From NCBI RefSeq assembly GCF_004345785.1, contig NZ_SLXI01000002.1:260778-324777 (forward strand): a stretch of DNA of 64,000 nt. Reading direction: 5' to 3'. This DNA comes from Bisgaardia hudsonensis. GTDB taxonomy: Bacteria > Pseudomonadota > Gammaproteobacteria > Enterobacterales > Pasteurellaceae. The notes beneath the pieces were generated by a model, which had not been told where the DNA came from, did no database searches, and worked only from the letters and a program-made list of their open reading frames with translations. Below are positions 59,546 through 64,000 of this stretch, one piece after another. The translations under genes and the position numbers were made by a program. Each line of letters begins with the position of its first letter. The stretch's first letter is position 1.

Positions 59546-61933
59546 CTAATCCCTCAAGTAAGCATTAAAACGTTGTTCTAATTCAGATAATACAACAGAA
59601 ATCACTGTATTAATATCTTTTTCTTCAAGTGTTTTTTCTAGATCTTGGATTGTTAAACTAATCGCTAAACTTTTTTTATCTTCAGGTAGGTTTGCACCTT
59701 GATAAACATCAAATAAAGTTACATCAACTAGTTGTTTTCCCCCGACTTCAAAACAAGCCTTACATATCTCATTTGCTGGTATATTTTTATCTACAACAAT
59801 AGCTAAATCACGTTTGTTTGCAGGGAAACGAGATATTTCTTTCGCATCTGGTATATGACGTTTTGCTATCGGTGCCCATAATATTTGGAAAACAACTGGT
59901 TTACCTGATAAGCCGAGCTGTTGAATAACTTTAGGATGTAATGTACCAATAAACCCTATTTCTTGCCCTTCAAGAAGAATAGCGGCTGATTGTCCAGAAT
60001 GTAGCGCTGGATAAGTTTTTGCTACAAATTCCAAATTATGTTTAACTTCAGTTAATGATAAAATTCTTTCTAAATCCCCTTTTAAATCAAAGAAATCTAC
60101 TTGCTCACCTTTATATTCCCAATGAGTTGGGCGCTTATCTCCAACGATAACACCACCAATAACATGCTCTTGTCGAATACCATTTTCTGCTGTCTCATCA
60201 ACAATAAAGCGTAATCCACTTTCAAATAAACGAATACGTGACTGTTGTCGGTTTTGATTATAAGCAACAACACCTAATAAACCAGTTAATAATGACACTC
60301 TCATTGCCGACATTTCACTAGAAATTGGGTTAGGTAAAACTAATGCTTGTTGTTCTGGATGTAAGATTTTTTGTATTTCAGGATCTACAAAGCTATAAGA
60401 AATAACTTCTTGATAATCACTGTCTACAAATGCCGTACGAACTCGAGAGATATCAAGTAAATTCTCGGGTGATTTTTTCATTTGTAAATGAGCAAGTGGC
60501 GCATTATTTGGGATACTATTATAGCCATAAATACGTGCTATTTCTTCGATTAAATCTTCTTCTATTTCAATATCAAAACGCCAGCTAGCAGAAGTTACTG
60601 ACCAAATATCATCACTATAAGAAACAGCTAACCCTAATTTTTCAAGAATTTCTGTTACCGTATTTGTTTCAATATGATGACCGAGTAAATTATCTAATTT
60701 ACTACGTCTTAGCTGTACTTGTTTTAATTTAGGTAAATGCTCTATATTAATTGATTCGCAAATTTCAGCCGCTTCACCACCACAAATATCAAGTAAAAGT
60801 GAGGTTGCCATTTCCATTGCTTTATATTGTAATTCAAAATCAACCCCACGTTCAAAACGATGTGAAGAATCAGTATGTAAGCCATATTCTCTAGCTCGCC
60901 CAGTAATAGCTAATGGTGCAAAAAATGCAGCTTCTAAAATAACATTCTTCGTTTCAGTATTTACCCCACTTTCCTTACCACCAAAGATCCCTGCCATTGC
61001 TAAAGCATTATTTTGATCCGCTATCACTAATGTATTAGAGCGTAGTTTTACTGTATTTCCATCAAGTAGCACCAATTCTTCCGCTTCTTTTGCCATACGC
61101 ACTTCAATAGGTTGCGTGATTTTATCAGCATCAAATGCGTGCATCGGTTGACCTAGCTCAAGTAAAACATAATTAGTCACATCTACAATAGGATCAATAG
61201 AACGAATACCACAACGACGTAATTTCTCTTGCATCCAAATAGGTGTTTTTGCATTCACATTTACATTTTTTATATAACGAGCTAAATAACGAGGACAAGC
61301 CTCTGGAGCAGAAATATTAATCGCTATTTTTTCATTGATTGTAGCTTTAACCGATGGAAATTCTGGTGTGTGAATAGGTAATTTATTTACCACGCCAATT
61401 TCACGGGCAATCCCCGCAATGCTTAAACAATCAGCTCGATTAGGTGTTAAACTAATTTCGATACTTTTATCATTTAATTTTAAGTATTCACGTAAATCAG
61501 CCCCTATTGGTGCATCAGCTGGTAATTCAATAATACCATTTTGCTCACTAGAAATACCAAGTTCAGTAAATGAGCAAAGCATTCCTTCTGAAGGTTGACC
61601 TCTTAATTTTGCTTTTTTTATCTTAAAGTCACCAGGTAATACCGCACCAACAGTTGCACAAGCCACTTTTAAACCCTTACGGCAATTAGGTGCACCGCAA
61701 ACAATATCTAATAATTCTTCATTACCAATATTTACCTTAGTAACTTGTAATTTATCAGCATCAGGATGGCGACCACATTCAACGACTTCACCTATTACAA
61801 CACCAGTAAATTCACCAGCAACTTCTTCAATACCATCAACTTCTAAACCAAGCATAGTAATTTGTTCGCATAATTGCTCAGTACTAATTGCTGGGTTTAC
61901 CCATTCTCTTACCCATAATTCACTAAATTTCAT
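59546..61933 (-). CDS. pheT: Phenylalanyl-tRNA synthetase subunit beta
   Basis: 795 aa, same length as E. coli PheT. An N-terminal tRNA-binding OB fold ([20 protein letters not shown], about residues 45-64), the B3/B4 editing module, B5 with [20 protein letters not shown] and the C-terminal anticodon-binding FDX-ACB domain. It follows pheS by 44 bp and precedes ihfA. Confidence 0.98.
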   Translation of the reverse strand: MKFSELWVREWVNPAISTEQLCEQITMLGLEVDGIEEVAGEFTGVVIGEVVECGRHPDADKLQVTKVNIGNEELLDIVCGAPNCRKGLKVACATVGAVLPGDFKIKKAKLRGQPSEGMLCSFTELGISSEQNGIIELPADAPIGADLREYLKLNDKSIEISLTPNRADCLSIAGIAREIGVVNKLPIHTPEFPSVKATINEKIAINISAPEACPRYLARYIKNVNVNAKTPIWMQEKLRRCGIRSIDPIVDVTNYVLLELGQPMHAFDADKITQPIEVRMAKEAEELVLLDGNTVKLRSNTLVIADQNNALAMAGIFGGKESGVNTETKNVILEAAFFAPLAITGRAREYGLHTDSSHRFERGVDFELQYKAMEMATSLLLDICGGEAAEICESINIEHLPKLKQVQLRRSKLDNLLGHHIETNTVTEILEKLGLAVSYSDDIWSVTSASWRFDIEIEEDLIEEIARIYGYNSIPNNAPLAHLQMKKSPENLLDISRVRTAFVDSDYQEVISYSFVDPEIQKILHPEQQALVLPNPISSEMSAMRVSLLTGLLGVVAYNQNRQQSRIRLFESGLRFIVDETAENGIRQEHVIGGVIVGDKRPTHWEYKGEQVDFFDLKGDLERILSLTEVKHNLEFVAKTYPALHSGQSAAILLEGQEIGFIGTLHPKVIQQLGLSGKPVVFQILWAPIAKRHIPDAKEISRFPANKRDLAIVVDKNIPANEICKACFEVGGKQLVDVTLFDVYQGANLPEDKKSLAISLTIQDLEKTLEEKDINTVISVVLSELEQRFNAYLRD

Positions 61934-61977
61934 ATAATATCCAATCCTTTTTATATTCGGCTAAAGCTCAACGATAA

Positions 61978-62976
<999 letters not shown>

Positions 62977-63129
62977 CTACTTTATTTGAAAATCTTAATT
63001 GTAAAAAATACTGCTAATAATAATACTAACACCTTAAAAAATCACGTTTTTATTCAATAAATATTCGTATTATTTATTATATTGTATATATTTGTGATTA
63101 TTTTTTATAAAACTTATATGATTCGATCA

Positions 63130-64000
63130 TTACTCTCTTTTTTTGAATAAAAAATCCCAAAAATTATTTGATTGTTGACGCTCTGTTCTTGAATCAATGC
63201 GTTGATTAATTAACCGAGAAAGTGGTATTTCATCTTCTTTATAATCTCTATTTTCCTCTTCCACTAAAGATCGATTAAATAAAATTTCACAAGTTTGAAA
63301 TACATCCTCTACTGTCCAAATAAAAAATTGTTTATTTTTGACCGCACTTATTACATTTTCAGATAAACTAATCTGCTGAATTACTGTCGCTGGAATAATA
63401 ACACCTTGTTTACCGGTCAAACCTCGTCGTTCACAAATTGTAAAAAATCCCTCTATTTTATCATTTACACCGCCAACTGAATGAACAAGTCCAAACTGAT
63501 CAATCGCACCAGTTATCGCAATGGATTGTGACAAAGGCAAGTTTGATAAAGCACTTAATAGAACACAAAAACTTGCAAGGGAAGCACTATCCCCATCAAT
63601 TTCAGCATAGGATTGCTCAAATACAATTGAAGCGGAAAATGGTAATTGTGCGGGTAGTTCCAAAATACTGGCTAAACAAGTTTCTGAGATCATCGTACCT
63701 TTACTATGAATATTGCCAGCTAACTCATTTTTACGCTCAACATCAATAACCTCACCTTCACCAAATTGAACAGTACAACTAATACGAGAAGGCTCTCCAA
63801 AGGATAAAGGTGTTCCTGAATATTCAATTACGGATAGCCCATTTATTTGACCAACCATTTCTCCTTCAGTTGCTACATAAACTTGCTCTTGCAAAATATC
63901 AGAATAAGTTTGCTCTCTTAAAAATCCGTGTTGTAATAATTTATTTTGTAAATAAATTTCAAAATCTTTGTCTGTTAATTGAGGTTTATTAACTAAAAGT
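63130..64000 (-). CDS. Lon-like protease (YcbZ/LonH type), C-terminal part, cut by the window edge
   Basis: The minus-strand frame is open to base 64000 without a stop, so the gene starts beyond the window; about 290 C-terminal residues are present. They hold a Lon-type proteolytic domain with catalytic Ser in IDGDSASLASF and Lys in GGVNDKIEGFF. After the domain comes a short charged tail (PLSRLINQRIDSRTERQQSN). This layout matches E. coli YcbZ, a Lon relative with a divergent ATPase part. An in-frame TTG at 63894 is not the real start. Uptake signal at 63341-63349. Confidence 0.88.
   Translation of the reverse strand, partial: LLVNKPQLTDKDFEIYLQNKLLQHGFLREQTYSDILQEQVYVATEGEMVGQINGLSVIEYSGTPLSFGEPSRISCTVQFGEGEVIDVERKNELAGNIHSKGTMISETCLASILELPAQLPFSASIVFEQSYAEIDGDSASLASFCVLLSALSNLPLSQSIAITGAIDQFGLVHSVGGVNDKIEGFFTICERRGLTGKQGVIIPATVIQQISLSENVISAVKNKQFFIWTVEDVFQTCEILFNRSLVEEENRDYKEDEIPLSRLINQRIDSRTERQQSNNFWDFLFKKRE

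Overview
The window is a low-GC chromosomal segment of a Pasteurellaceae bacterium of the Haemophilus influenzae type. At least 26 exact copies of the Hin-type DNA uptake signal (AAGTGCGGT/ACCGCACTT) are scattered through it, several as inverted pairs that form terminators. The gene content also fits: a malQ-glgBXCAP cluster, mukFEB, pheST-ihfA-nlpC and torYZ. I cannot name the species.

Layout. 1-5070: a phase-variable-looking type III restriction-modification system (mod, res) preceded by at least 13 copies of an 8-bp repeat. 5350-20510: ycgN, then the glycogen cluster malQ-glgB-glgX-glgC-glgA-glgP, then pepN. 20559-23400: pyrD and a lone, foreign-looking AAA ATPase/TOPRIM gene. 23419-27335: torYZ (S-/N-oxide respiration) on the minus strand, with an FNR box and a (AACT)14 tract in its promoter, next to an IS3-family relic. 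27752-32820: putA-putP proline catabolism with a consensus CRP site. 32995-34040: an accessory patch with three small minus-strand ORFs and a decayed inverted copy of one of them. 34071-43112: mukF-mukE-mukB-eamA-sbcB on the minus strand. 43389-47244: an LTA-synthase-like sulfatase, ttcA and rnm. 47430-50075: a Fur-box-preceded TonB-dependent receptor. 50137-56359: truA, rplY, dedA, a pseudouridine synthase, folC, accD and usg, a rearranged version of the enterobacterial usg-truA-dedA-accD-folC neighbourhood. 56427-57941: ybaK and pldA. About 57945-58600: an IS200/IS605-family element. 58624-62967: nlpC, ihfA, pheT and pheS. 63130-64000: the C-terminal part of a Lon-like protease that runs off the window.

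How it works together. GlgC makes ADP-glucose, GlgA polymerises it, GlgB branches it, and GlgP, GlgX and MalQ break glycogen and its maltodextrins down again. PutP imports proline and PutA oxidises it to glutamate under probable CRP control. TorY passes quinol electrons to the periplasmic molybdoenzyme TorZ under probable FNR control.

The most unusual signals are (i) the tetranucleotide tract lying exactly between the torYZ FNR box and its -10 hexamer, (ii) the octanucleotide tract whose three reading frames end differently relative to the mod start, (iii) the micro-operon of 20-aa, 47-aa and 148-aa ORFs with a decayed mirror copy, and (iv) the solitary ATPase-TOPRIM gene with an in-frame 39-bp duplication. 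All identifications come from reading the sequence; no database search was run.
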